Source: Rugalucina vietnamica
Taxonomy: Eukaryota > Mollusca > Bivalvia > Lucinida > Lucinidae
Assembly: GCA_964017185.1 (NCBI GenBank)
Contig: OZ024870.1
Coordinates: forward strand, 29,411,621-29,475,620
DNA: 64,000 nucleotides
Direction: 5' to 3'
This document shows, piece by piece, positions 49,322 through 61,101 of this stretch. The translations under genes and the position numbers were made by a program. Below the pieces are notes generated by a model, which searched no databases, was not told the origin of the DNA, and saw only the letters and a program-made list of their open reading frames with translations. Each line of letters starts with the position of its first letter. Positions within the stretch are counted from its first letter, which is position 1.

Positions 49322-49515
49322 TTAATAACTGGCACAGTGATAGAGTGTTGGACTCCATAAGGTTCGATCCTTGCGAAGTGCATGTTAAAGAGCAAATTTT
49401 ATACCTCCAGTTTGCCACCTGGCAGTGGGGCTTCTAGCAAGGACCTGAAAACTGTGAAGTTTTAATCCCCGCTCTTCCCTTTAGGTGGGGAAGCAGCGGT
49501 TACAAATGACTGGTG
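49322..49515 (+). repeat. tRNA-derived SINE
   Basis: A box in CTGGCACAGTGATAGAGTGT (49329-49348) and a perfect B box GGTTCGATCC (49361-49370) are followed by AAGTGCATGTTAAAG and GGCAGTGGGGCTTCTAGCAA, and 'TTTAGGTGGGGAAGC' at the end. No cloverleaf beyond the promoter, so not a tRNA gene. Confidence 0.8.
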
Positions 49516-49856
49516 CATAATTAGATGTTTTTATCATGTTTGGTCAAAATTTATACTACTTTGAAAGAAATTGGAGTTTTCCCCTTCATTTTTACCCAAA
49601 TCTGTTGATTTTTATATAAAAAAAAAAAGGTGAAAACCATTAAATTTGTAGAAGATTTGCGCTGATCATGTTCTTTTCTCCAGAAATAAGATTTGACACT
49701 GTCTTACAATTGGTATATTGAGCTACTGCTTTGTGAAAAAAAAAATCAAATGTCAGCTTTTAAACTTTATTAATTACAGCCGTGACAATCTAGCCGAAAC
49801 CACATTTTTCTAATAAATACCATTCATACACCTATGCGGGATTTATTGGATCTCAG

Positions 49857-49911
49857 GTGGAAGCACCCTTTGTTGTGGCCTTCAGCAAGTCACCTTTTCA
49901 CAACTCCTGAG
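49857..49911 (+). CDS. Candidate internal exon of a small gene
   Basis: The acceptor TTGGATCTCAG|GTGG and donor CCTGAG|GTAATGG bound 55 nt, reading WKHPLLWPSASHLFTTPE. It joins in phase 0 to 50662. A possible upstream exon ends at the donor GATCGAG|GTAATT near 49091, in the matching phase, but its start was not found. Confidence 0.35.
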
Positions 49912-50661
49912 GTAATGGTCATAAATTGATGGACTCCATTTACATTAAAATCTAATCTTTTTGTATATATTTTCTTCTTTCTAATTTACAAGCGACTCAA
50001 AAGTTGGTTTAATTGGCGTTCATCGTCCCATTCAACAACTAAAAACGAATGTCACATGGACTGATAGAGGCTATAATTTGGTTAAAAGTGTGAAACTAGG
50101 TAAGAATTTAGGACCAGGGCTGTTTTTGAGGCATCTCTCTTAAAATTAAAGAATTTTTTTTTTACATATTGAAAAGCTTTTAATGGTTTATTTTCATAAA
50201 TCAGAATCATATATTGTAAGGACACAACATGAAGCATGGATATTTCTGAACTGAAATCAGTATGGGCTTTTTCCAAAGCAATTTGTACTTTTGCCCAAAC
50301 TTTGATCTCTACTTCATACATACTGTACTTAAAAAGGCCCATTTATGGTAGGCCATTTATAGAAATGGTATGTCATTTTAACACAGGGCCCCTCCCAGAG
50401 AAATCCCCGTGAATTAATGCATATCATTTACAAAATGATTTGAAGGATTATGCATAATTTTTTAACTTAATTATTTGCATTTTTCTCCAAAATTAAACTA
50501 TTTTTAAAGTAAATTAGGAAGTGTAATTTGAAGGAATTTTCAGTTCCCATTTTCATAATCAGAAGGATGGGGGTTTTGAGGGAATAAACATTTTTGGATG
50601 CTATTCTGATGTTTTCAGGCTCTTGATATTGTTTTATGTTTTTTGTTTGTTTGTTTTTCAG

Positions 50662-51375
50662 ATCATGTTGGCTGCAAGGTCAATCCTTGGAAAATTTTAT
50701 AATCGATTGGCGGCAAAGCTGAAGTGCATCCTGAATTGTTATTAGTTATTACAGTGCTTTTTTAAAAATTCACCAGTGTGCTACAATGAGTGGACAGTAA
50801 ACATTTATTGAAATGGAAACAGAAGTACTTGTATCAAGTGTCATGTTCTTCATATTGAAGAATGAGATGGTTTGTTATATAAATTTCCGACAATGTTCAC
50901 TGTTCACTTGGAATTGGATATTTAACACAATTTTTTCTAAATCCATGTACAGCATGCAGCAGATTTATTGTCCTTAAGATGATCTTCAACAACCTGTGTA
51001 CCAATGGATTATGTGTCGATTCATCTAGGACAATGTCTTGAATGTTATACTGGAACAGAATAGTCCTGTTTGATAGTTGATTGATTCGAATTTGGAGGAT
51101 TAGGAAGGCTTTTTTGATGACCTAAGACTAAAGACAGGAAGTGATATAGTGTATAGTATGAAAACAAGAATAGGACCACTAAGAATTATACTTTTCCTTA
51201 TTTTTTAAGGAAGGCAACTATTTTGGTCCATAACAAAGGCATGACATTTATAGGCCACCATACAATTACAATGCACTTCTTTTTTGAAAGTCAAATGAAA
51301 GATATTTTAACAATTTTGGAAATTGAATCTGTGTTTAAATTGAATTTCACAATAAAATGTAGAATCTAAGTAGTA
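50662..51375 (+). CDS. Candidate terminal exon of the small gene, with 3' UTR
   Basis: After a strong acceptor (TTGTTTGTTTTTCAG|ATC) the frame reads IMLAARSILGKFYNRLAAKL and KCILNCY, then TAG at 50743-50745. An AATAAA signal follows at 51351-51356. The peptide is short, basic and rich in Leu/Ala; no family recognised. It could equally be a spliced non-coding RNA. Introns and 49912-50661 contain nothing else. Confidence 0.38.
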
Positions 51376-51784
51376 TATCTCTATGTTCTAGGTTGTCAGA
51401 CATTATAAGAGGATTTTTATATAAATATTCTGCTCAAAGGTTCGACCACCATGCAAGAATTGGGGTCTAACATAAAGGGGCTCTAAATCTATCGCATTTC
51501 TTTTCTGTTCTAGCTTTCCAAACAAAAACTGGTTTTAACATACCCTCCAAATGTCTAGTTATTACCTGGATAGTAGATATTTTCAAGAAACTTTGAAATT
51601 GACTTCAACTCAAACTTGAAAATTTTCATTACCCAACTGCAAATTTCTCATGTCGGCGAATTCTTAATTTTGGACAACTTGTCCCTGAATATTTTGTTCA
51701 GTGTATGCGCTGTCTTGTTTACTTTGAATATAGCCAGTTCTGGATTTGAGAAGCGATGCGCCTAGTGTCATATACGTCGAATCA

Positions 51785-52025
51785 ACGAATTCCGAGATCC
51801 TTTAAGAACGGTAAATATATTCAAAACGAAAGAGGATGGGTCATACCGCGGTCTCGGCTACTTAAGCCTCGTCAGTGACCCTTAGATTTGGCATCATAAA
51901 GCCAAGGTGAACAGCTGCTAATACAATTTGCAATTTCGATAGGATAGTCGATTCAAGGACTAGTTTTACCCTAATGTGGCTAAGAATTTTAAACTTTCAA
52001 GGGTTAGATAATGAATCTTGAACAG
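51785..52025 (+). repeat. Family F copy
   Basis: 'GAGATCCTTTAAGAACGG', 'CATACCGCGGTCTCGGCTAC', 'CTCGTCAGTGACCCTTAGAT' and 'GGTTAGATAATGAATCTTGA' line up with 23190-23435. 52026-52345 is unassigned. Confidence 0.7.
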
Positions 52026-52345
52026 CTACCCGTAAGAAGCAGACGCAGGTTGTATGTGGATGGTGAAAAAAGCCAACTTTCACCAAGAAATGTCCTCTTA
52101 GTGTCACGGTACCAGAAAGACGTTTACTGCTACAAAGTGAGAATCTGCAACTTGAGATGAAGTTTCTGTGGCTCAAGTGAAGGGAAACAAAAAGGACATG
52201 GCCGAGAGCGAGGCATAGGCCTGTTTTAATCTTCTCATCACATTTACCATGATGTGATTTTATTTTGGATATTACCATTTGCAGTTGTGTTATGTGTGTG
52301 GTTGAAATTGTGTTGGCATTTTGTGTTGGTTTTTCAGTTGCTCCA

Positions 52346-52745
52346 GATTTTCAATGATGTTGTTTGGCGCCCAGAGATCTCCATCGCCGGGCAGCTTATT
52401 GTATCTGCGAGTCCTAGTTTTTGATTCATCATGGTAGTTATCATGATTTATTTGTTTGATTCATTGACTGGTTAGGGATTCAACACAAGAACCGAACTAC
52501 TGACTTAATGTTGTGAACCATTGCAGAAGACGAGGGTGAGATTAGGTGCTTGTAAAACTGCATGAAATAAGCCCCCCCCCCACACACACACACACTACTT
52601 TTATATCACCGCTCGTTCCAAGACGATACTTATGTTGTGGTTGTTTTGGTGTTGCATTTTTGTTCTGTTTGCATCTTACGTTTTCATATGTTTAGTAAAG
52701 TGTGGATAACTTTGAGGCCACATGTTCGGAAATAATAGCTCACTC
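52346..52745 (+). repeat. Family E copy, tail missing
   Basis: 'GATCTCCATCGCCGGGCAGC', 'GAGTCCTAGTTTTTGATTCA', 'AGGGTGAGATTAGG' and 'CATGTTCGGAAATAATAGCT' follow the family order. It extends further 5' than other copies ('TTGCTCCAGATTTTCAATG') and stops before the usual tail. Confidence 0.7.
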
Positions 52746-52814
52746 GGCACAATTGTATCAGAAAGCTGGCCAATATTTTATACAGCCAATAGGATACATC
52801 AGATACTCAACTGA

Positions 52815-52959
52815 TTTTTGCATGAAGTGCAGTGTTTTGTAAATTATACCACACTCTCAGTGACCTTTCATGAAACCATCACTGGCCGCTTTGCAGCTCG
52901 TGAGGTTATGATGAAAGGTAACCGAAAGTGTGGTATAACACTGCACTTCATGCAAAAAT
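52815..52959. repeat. Hairpin element, about 60-bp imperfect arms
   Basis: TTTTTGCATGAAGTGCAGTG at 52815 and its complement at 52940-52959 enclose a second matching pair (TATACCACACT / AGTGTGGTATA) and ACCTTTCATGAA / ATGAAAGGT. It stops about 20 bp from the start of the duplicated segment copy 2. Confidence 0.75.
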
Positions 52960-53412
52960 TATTTGATTATTTATAGCTTATAACTTCGTGTTTCATGTCA
53001 GAAAGAGTAACTATTTGAATACGGGAAAGGATTCCGGAATATTTCTTTTGTGAGATTTCCAAGGACTTCTCAAAATCGCAAGATCCAGGCACTGAAATGA
53101 AGTTTATTGCAATCGAAAAGTAAGTTTCTATTGTTATTTAAACATGAAATGTTTTGTGTTACTCAAGCAGCGTCTTTAAAAAATTCGACAAAATCTTTGA
53201 ATTCAATATAGGATCATATAGGAAATAGGAAACTTTGTTAAAAGTCCAGGCCCCCTCCTTGCCCAATCAAACTATTTTTAACACAACTGTATTTTTGTAA
53301 AATGCCATGTTTGGGCATGGGGGGGGGGCTGTCAAAAAGCCCCCAAACCAATAAAAGGGCTCAGCTCCATTATTTGTAAAAAAAAAAACAAGGCTCTAGA
53401 AATATACTTATA

Positions 53413-55012
53413 CACTGAAAAAAAGTTATAAGAGGCCGCCTTTTATTTTTTCCTTCTAGTTCAGAAAGTAAAATATGATCAATTACAATTCATGATTTTA
53501 TGAATTAACCAATGTCTTACAGTGGCTCTAAGAGTTTCTGCATTCCAAACTATGTAATACTTTTCACACAGACGAAGCATGAGTAAAGGTACCCTCAATT
53601 ACCCTCAATTCAAAAAGTCACACTTTAGTAACATCAAAATAAATGTCATATTAAGACGTTTTGTTTTGTATTTTAATTTATTTGAAAGTGTTATTGACTG
53701 CTATGATGTATGATAAAATCATGTTATATGTGTTGCTGCAATAAGGATTTTCGTTTCAATTTTGTAAATGCAAGAGATAACAACAAGAATAACAGGAGTT
53801 CAGCTTTTTGTATGCAATTTGCATACAAACTTTGTTCTTCTCTGGTTGCATATTTAGCAGCAGCACGGCATTGAAATTATCAGCGATTATTTATGATTAA
53901 TACTTGCCTCTGATAGATTATGAAAATTTTAAAAAATCGTCCACAGATTTTTTTTTTTATTTTGGTCATTAAAATTTGGCATTGAAACCGGAAGTGTGCG
54001 GCAGTCGTGACCTGTTTGTCCTCGAAAATCGTATAATACAGCTCTTTCGAGTTATATATCTCATTTCCATGCCTCAAAAAGTGAATTTTACAGGGATGAA
54101 TATGTTTAAGAGGTACATTGTTGATTTTTCCAAAAATCTCGAAAATTGCGATGTTTTAAAAATGCGTAAAAAATTTATAAATTGAGAAAATTCGAATGTT
54201 TGATGTTTTTCCAACCTGGAATGGCCCCTGCTCCTTATTTCAATAAATTTTGTGCTTTAACCAATTTTTATTCAAAAACATTGATTTTTGCACTTTTACA
54301 CGAAAAACGCGTTTAGTGAAAGAAAATTATTTCTGAACATTTTGCAACTTTACTTACTTGAAAGACACGTCTCTAGGCAAAACAAAAGCATTCAATTTTG
54401 CACATGGCTTATATACTCAGCGTCAATGAAAAGTTACCACCGCTAAAATTTCGATATTTTGAAAAGTATAAAATTTCTTTCAAAAATTGTATCTTCATTC
54501 ATGATTCTGGTCAACAGCAAATTGATTTAGAGATATTCAACAGTCCCACTGGCCCTGGTACTATGGAGCACGTGCAACACGTGCAATTTGTGATTTTCGA
54601 AATTTTTGAGAAGCAGAAAGCCTTATTTTCACATGTCGTCATGTCTTCTTATGCCTCTAACACCCGCAGTGAAAACGCCACCAAATTGGTTTAAAATTTT
54701 CCATCGACTGACGGAATAGAGGACATTACCTTTAGGTAGTTCCCAAATTTTCAATGGAAGCTTCTGACAGTTGTCAAGGACGTCTTATAATCGTTTCGGC
54801 TGTGATGATCACCGTTTTAAATAGCAATTATGGAAGGCATTCTATGCCATGAAAATGAATGCTGAAGAATCGGCATTTGTCTTTTCAGAATGCATTAAAT
54901 ATTGTTGTGTGTTAATTCAACCTGATTTACTGGTAACTTTTCATTGACGCTAAGTATAAATTAAAAATGGTTTTGAAAAGTGGTACATGTATCTTATAAC
55001 ATTTTTTCAGTG
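53413..55012. mobile_element. 1600-bp TA-flanked element without transposase
   Basis: Inverted ends CACTGAAAAAAAGTTATAAG / complement CACTGAAAAAATGTTATAAG are flanked by TA (53411-53412, 55013-55014). Copy 1 of the duplicated segment shows the empty site. It contains a second, nested TIR element at 54416-54954. No long reading frame. Confidence 0.82.
54416..54954. mobile_element. 539-bp MITE nested in the 1.6-kb element
   Basis: Ends CTCAGCGTCAATGAAAAGTT / complement CTTAGCGTCAATGAAAAGTT, then ACCA, are flanked by TATA (54412-54415, 54955-54958). The frame at 54398-54694 crosses its left border and is not a gene. Confidence 0.78.
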
Positions 55013-55419
55013 TATGTATGTTCTACCTGAATAAACAGACTGTCCTACACAGTAAGTGTTCATGTTATAATACATATGAATAAGCTGTGCAAAATATGTT
55101 TATAAAATTTTGACGATTTATACTTAAATTTGAGATATGTCTCCGTGGACTTAAAATCTAAAGTCGCTTCATCACCACACAACGATTGGTTTTACCGGAA
55201 TTTGATACATGCAAGCCATTGATCGAAGAACTTCCCTGATGTCAGTAGAACATATGATGAAGTCACTGTTCAAAGTAAAAGTTACTTAATTTATTTTGCA
55301 TAGTATATTTAAGGTACAGGTATTTACATAAGTGATGGACTGTGTAATTTATAGTTATTATTGGAATGAATTTTATTTTTGTTGATTTTATCGATGTGTA
55401 AACTCAGGCGAATCACACA

Positions 55420-55690
55420 CAAACTAAATAACTAAAGGTCAATGGATAAAATGGAAAACATTGGATTTTTCAGTAAGTTTTGTGGCCTGTGACCTGAAAG
55501 TTGGTACATATATACAACTTATTGAGTAAATGAAGTCCTGTGAATATTCAAGGTCAAGGTCACCTCTTGACATTGGCCAAAGGTCATTATACCCCGCCAC
55601 TTGAAAAGTGCGGCGTATTATGTTATACCCTCCGCAAAACATTAGCGTTCGAGTGTCCGTCCGTCCGCCCTGACATTTTAGCAACATAAA
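55420..55690 (-). repeat. Family A-related fragment
   Basis: 'TTCAAGGTCAAGGTCACCTC' with 'TTGACATTGGCCAAAGGTC' resembles the paired TGACCTTGACC block of family A in reverse. It ends with 'GAGTGTCCGTCCGTCCGCCC', the usual GGACGGACG run of such repeats. 55691-55885 is unassigned. Confidence 0.5.
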
Positions 55691-55889
55691 GCAAAAAAAA
55701 AATCGGTCTACCTCAGCTAGCTCAATCGATTATTAAGGAAGCATTTAATTATTAAATTAAATACAAAATACTTTAATATATTATCCAAACCAAAATTATC
55801 CAGCGTCGATCCTAAAGCGAAATGGGGACCTTTTCTGTACTATGTGCTCTTCAGTTTACGTTACTTGTTATGCACACTCACATTCAAAT

Positions 55890-56090
55890 GCATCAAATTC
55901 AACCCGTTATTGACGAACCCATCCTTATCTTTTGGGCGAGCCTAATTTAAGTTTTATGGGCTACAGAAGTGATTGTGAAATTTTATTCAATTTTTCGATG
56001 AATTTTCTCTAAGCAAACGGAATAGCCCCGCGTTCTACTGTTTGCCTTTGTCCCACAAACGGGAGACAAGGGTTAAATGAGTTAAAGTGG
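55890..56090 (+). repeat. Family C copy with collapsed hairpin
   Basis: Matches 5230-5465 on both sides, but the hairpin is reduced: 'GCAAACGGAATAGCCCC' passes directly to 'GCGTTCTACTGTTTGCC'. Most of both arms are missing. Confidence 0.6.
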
Positions 56091-56109
56091 AACTAAACCT
56101 TTGACGTGT

Positions 56110-56425
56110 ATTCATTTGCGTTTTATACACAGATGATCTTTCCAGGGCGATACTTCTGTGGTGGTTCTTTTTGTTTTATGTCTTGGTGTTTAAAAAAATT
56201 TTTGTGCTGTTGGCGCCTTATGTGTGTTTTCATAGTTTTAGTTAAGTTAAGGTGACTGAGTGGCCACCTATTGGGAAAATAGCTGCCCATTCGGCTTACG
56301 ATATGTTGCATGGTATAAGTACCTGATTGTTTGTTTGGTTTTTTCCCACCTCGGTTTTTGGAGTGGGAATCTTTTTCTGATTGCGCCTTTTTCTGATCTT
56401 TGCCTACTTGTACTTTTTTCTAAGG
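56110..56425 (+). repeat. Family E copy, 5' truncated
   Basis: Starts around 'CAGATGATCTTTCCAGGGCG' and runs to the standard end 'TTTGCCTACTTGTACTTTTT'. One tail module only. Confidence 0.75.
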
Positions 56426-57785
56426 ACGCATGCCGTTCTAATGCCTATTGCAGATCAATGCTTTTATCACCTTCATTTGGGGATTTTAATTCTGACTCCT
56501 ACTTGGATCAAGGGTCAATAAGCCCCATCTCGGATTATCGTTAGCTGTTGTGTGTGTGTTACAGTCATATGGAGGGATTAAAGGACACCTATGCCTTAGA
56601 TTGGGATACTACCTAATTGACAAATTTGTCACTTTCAAAGACGAAAATGTCTAGTTCTTTATTATTATTGTGTTCTTGCATATTTTGATTGCCAATGACA
56701 TAATCTATGTCAATTTTAACATAAGTTTGGGAATCTTATTTCTAAGCATTAATGCAATACGCATAGATTGAAAGCAAATTTACTTTTGAACATGTACTGT
56801 ATCTCTATAAATACATCTACATAACCTAAATATACTCACTCTGACACCGGTTTGACAAGAAATACGACCATGAGTGTTTACAATTCTACAGTTGATGTCT
56901 TTAAAATTGTCCATAACAATGTGCTTATTTTAGTTCATGGAAAATTTCAGGAATTTATACATTTTCGCCTTGCTGACCCTGTTCCCCCGCCTAGACCCAT
57001 TATGCCACTTTGATAAGATGTGTGAATTTGAAAAACACATGAACTGACAAAAGGGCATGCTGGGTCCCGGGGAGGAACACACCAAGAAATAAACGCTGTA
57101 TAAGATTGTAAATAGAAGATCCTATGCACTAAGCTAACATTTCTTTCAAAATAAACTTAAATTTACACAACAATAAACAATTAATGTGTGGATATTGTTC
57201 AGCATTCATATGATAAACAAGCCCATATTTGTTTGCTTGAAAAGCGCTGTTGACAAACAAATACAAATCAGTTCAAAGTCAAATGGTTCATTTTTGCCAA
57301 AGATGGGGTGGGTTATGCAAATATTTAGTTGCATTGTCTGGATTCTGTTAAATTAGCCAAACTGTTTTGTAAACGAAAGTGTATATATTTCTTCTCCTAT
57401 AAATGCTAAATTCAGCCCCATAGTCATAACATGAAAATTTTGTCCTCCCAGATCTGAGATTTAGGGACTCTTTACATCTAAGGCATAGATGTCCTTAGCT
57501 TTCTAACGCTAACATGGAGAATTTGTTCCCGGCGTGTAATACATTTGAATGTTTTCTAATCATTGTAGTAGGAATAGGAATGAAGTTACTTTGATGAGTA
57601 AAGTTTATTAAATGTAACATCAAATATACATATGCGCAGTATATTAAAACAACATCATCATATTTGATATCATATCAAGACTTTCCGACTCATAAGATGA
57701 TGAGATACTGTATCAGTTGTTATAATTAATTAAAACATACATTGAAACAATTTATACAACTGTATAACAATAGGGACACATAAAA
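56426..57785. other. Intergenic, unassigned
   Basis: Read on both strands without finding a supported exon, TIR pair or family match. Confidence 0.5.
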
Positions 57786-57789
57786 TAAA

Positions 57790-58320
57790 ATACGTATATA
57801 AAAGTAAAAGTAGGCAGTGATCAGGAAATGACGCAACCTGAAAGAAATTCCTACTCCAAAACTGATGTGGAAAACAACTATATTAAAACGAAATATCAGG
57901 TACTTATACTAAGAAAACAGATTGTAAGCCGAATGGGAGCCATTTTCCCAGTAGTTGGCCACTAAGTTACCCAAACTAAAATATTAAAACATACATCAGG
58001 TGCTAACAGCACAAAAATTCAAGACCAAGACATCAAACAATCAGAACCACTGCAGAAGTATCGCTTTGGAACGATGAATAAGATAGAATTACTGGCGGGC
58101 TTAAACCTTACCCTCAACTTCTGCAGTGGTTCACAGCAGAAAGTATGTTGTTCGGTCCTCGTGGTCAATCTCTAACTAATTAATGAATCACTAAAATCGA
58201 ACACATAAATCAGGAAAACCACCCAGATGAATCAAAAACGAGGACTCACAGATTCAGTAAACTGCCCGACGGTGGAGATCCCTGGGCCCCAATAAATCCG
58301 GAGCAAAAGAGAATCACCAG
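57790..58320 (-). repeat. Family E copy on the minus strand, diverged
   Basis: The complement reads 'GGGATCTCCACCGTCGGGCA', 'GAACCACTGCAGAAGTTGAG' and 'AAGGTTTAAGCCCGCCAGTA', ending 'CACTGCCTACTTTTACTTTT'. It forms an inverted pair with the next entry. Confidence 0.7.
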
Positions 58321-58404
58321 TTGAACCCCGATAGGCCAAGCAACAGACAAGAAGTTCCGGTCCCAACCAATTTAAATAAATAGCTTTATTAATTAAAAAG
58401 CTTA

Positions 58405-58888
58405 CTCAATCAGCTACTCAATCTGTGAGTCCTGGTTTTTGATTCATCAGGATGTTTATCATGATTTATTTGTTTGTTCTTGATGATTCATTGACTTGTT
58501 AGATATTCACCACGAGGACCGAAGAACTATCTAAATGTTATGAACCAATGCAGAAGGTGAGGGTGAGGTTATGGCCATGTAAAACCGGTTTAAGCCCGCC
58601 TGTAACTTTATGTTACTGATCGTTCCAAGGCGATACTTCTGTGGTGGTTCTTTTTGTTTTATGTCTTGGTGTTTAAATGTTTTGTGCTGTTGGCGCCTTA
58701 TGTATGTTTTCATATTTTAGTTAAGTTAAGGTAACTGAGTGGCCACCTATTGGGTAAATAGCTGCTCATTCGGCTTACGATATGTTTCATGGTATAAGTA
58801 CCTGATTGTTTGTTTGATTTTTCCCACCTCGGTTTTTGGAGTGGGAATCCTTTTCCTGATCTTTGCTTACTTGTACCTTTTTATGTCG
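58405..58888 (+). repeat. Family E copy
   Basis: 'AGCTACTCAATCTGTGAGTC' to 'GCTTACTTGTACCTTTTTAT', in the normal order with one tail module. 58889-59649 is unassigned. Confidence 0.75.
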
Positions 58889-59727
58889 GGGCCATTATAG
58901 AGTCTGACGACCGACCCACCAGCGTGCAATTAAAGAAGGCAGCATAGTTATCAACCATGAATGCGTTAAAAACTAAGCATGCAGACCTTCACATAACATT
59001 TAAGTTACATCCTATACGTCTGTAACGAGTAGTGAATTTTTCTGAACTGAAAAAAGAAAAAACATTCCTTCCTATAGGTTTCTTTAAATTTGTAAACCAA
59101 GTCACCATAAAATTCTGGTTTCGAAAGCCCCTCACGTAAAAGCGTTTTTAACCCAACATTATATTTCGAAATCAATTTATAGTGTCTACGATAAACTTTA
59201 GAAACTGTTTTTCGTAGTTAATGATACCGGTAGCCCTGTTGGAAAAGTTTCGTCGTTAAACATTTGTTTCGAGCGTTGAAGTTCGAAGGCCCACTCTATT
59301 AAATCAAAAAGATTTCTTTAATAAGATTATGTGGCAACGTTGTATACAGAGTAGAAAAACGTATGTAGACAGGCCCGACGCACGGAACCCTCTACACTTC
59401 AATTTACTGAGCACCTCTCTAGAATTTATTGACCAAAACCAATTTTCATTTGACGTTCCATACACCGTCTTACAGTTTCTTATGGCATGAGATTTGATAG
59501 CAGTAAGACAAGAAGCTAATAATTCAGAATTATTTGAAATTCCATGCACTGTCTATGTACATGTATGTATAAAGTGTACATGAATGAATGTATACTACAC
59601 TCTAGTTAAAAGTGAAAAGAACACCAATAAATTATAAATATATATATAATTTCACAGCTAAGCTAAAGGAAAGTTAGTCTACCCATAGAAACATCTACAA
59701 AACAGAGATGAGCTAAAGATTAAACAT

Positions 59728-59855
59728 AAAAATTAAAACTGAGATCCTTTAAGGGCAGTGAACACATTAATGAGAAAGGGGATGGTCCATACCGCGGTTT
59801 CGACTATTTAAGTCTCGTCAGTGACCCTTTAGGTTTGGCAACATGGAGCCAAGAG
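59728..59855 (+). repeat. Family F copy inside the satellite
   Basis: 'AAAACTGAGATCCTTTAAGG', 'CATACCGCGGTTTCGACTAT' and 'CAACATGGAGCCAAG' are almost the same as at 23195-23325. Satellite units lie on both sides. Confidence 0.75.
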
Positions 59856-61101
59856 AATTACTACCCGTAATTAACTCTACCCGTAGAAACATCTACAACA
59901 AAGAGCTGAGCTAAAGGTCATACCTTAGTCTACTCATAGAAACATCTACAACACAGAGCTGAGCTAGCTAAAAGGTCATGCCTTATTCTACCCATAGACA
60001 CATCTACAACACAGATATGAGCTAAATGTCATACCAAAATCCAATAGAAACATCTACAACACAGAGCTGAGCTAGCTAAAGGTCATACCTTAGTCTATCA
60101 ATAGAAACATCTATAGCACAGAGCTGAGCTTAAGGTCACGCCTAAGTCTACCCATAGAGCAACTACAACACAGAGCTGGGCTAAAGTAAATACCTTAGTC
60201 TACCCATAGAAACATCTACAACGCAGAGCTGAGCTTAAGGTCATACATGATTCTACCCATAGAAACACCAATAACACAGAGCTGCGCTAAATGTCTTACC
60301 TTAGTCTGCCCGTAGTAACATATACAACAGAGATATGGGCTAAAGGTCATACCTTATTCTACCCATTAAAATATCTATAACACATACATGTGATTCAGGC
60401 CATAACTTAGTCTACCCATTGAAACATCTACAACACAGAAATGAGCTGAAGGTAATACCTTAGTCTACCCATAGAAAAATCTGCAACATAGAGCTGGGCT
60501 AAAGGTTTTAACCTAAGTCTACCCATAAAAACATCTGTAACAGAGAGCTTGGCTAAAGGCAATACCTTAGTCTATCCATTGAAACATCTATCACACAGAG
60601 ATGTGATTACGGCCAAAACTTTGTTTACCCATAAAAACGTCTACTTCACAGAACTAAGCACAAATTCATAGCTAAGTCTATTGATAGACACATCTACAAC
60701 ACAGAGCTAAGCTACAGTTCATACCTTATTCTACCCAAAGAAACATCTTCAAAACAAAGCTGAGCTAAAGGTAATACCTAAGTCTACCCAAAGAAACATT
60801 TACAAGACAGAACTTGGCTTAAGGCGTACCTAAGTCTATCCACAGAAACATCTTCAGCACAAAGCTGGGCTAAAGGTCATACCTAAATCTACCTATAGAA
60901 GCATCTACAATACAGAGCTAAGCTACAGGTAATACCTTAGTCTATCCATAGAAACATCTACAACACAGAGATGAAGTAAAGGTCATACCTAAGTATACCT
61001 ATAGAAACATCTACGATAGAGCTAGGCTAAAGATCATACCCAAGTTTACCCAAAGAAACATCTACAACATAAAGCTTGGTTTAAGTTCATACCTTAGTCT
61101 A

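Larger units (their letters stand above)
52978..55365 (+). repeat. Duplicated segment, copy 2, carrying a 1.6-kb MITE
   Basis: 52978-53412 and 55013-55365 match 25205-25640 and 26266-26605. Copy 1 lacks the MITE at 53413-55012; copy 2 lacks family E. The two copies show which sequence is the insert in each case. Confidence 0.75.

Noticed and set aside
51997-52278. 93-codon minus-strand frame (MVISKIKSHHGKCDEK...)
   Set aside because: It overlaps the end of family F, and no splice site or domain supports it.
54398-54694. 98-codon plus-strand frame
   Set aside because: It crosses the exact left border of a MITE, so it would be a chance fusion.
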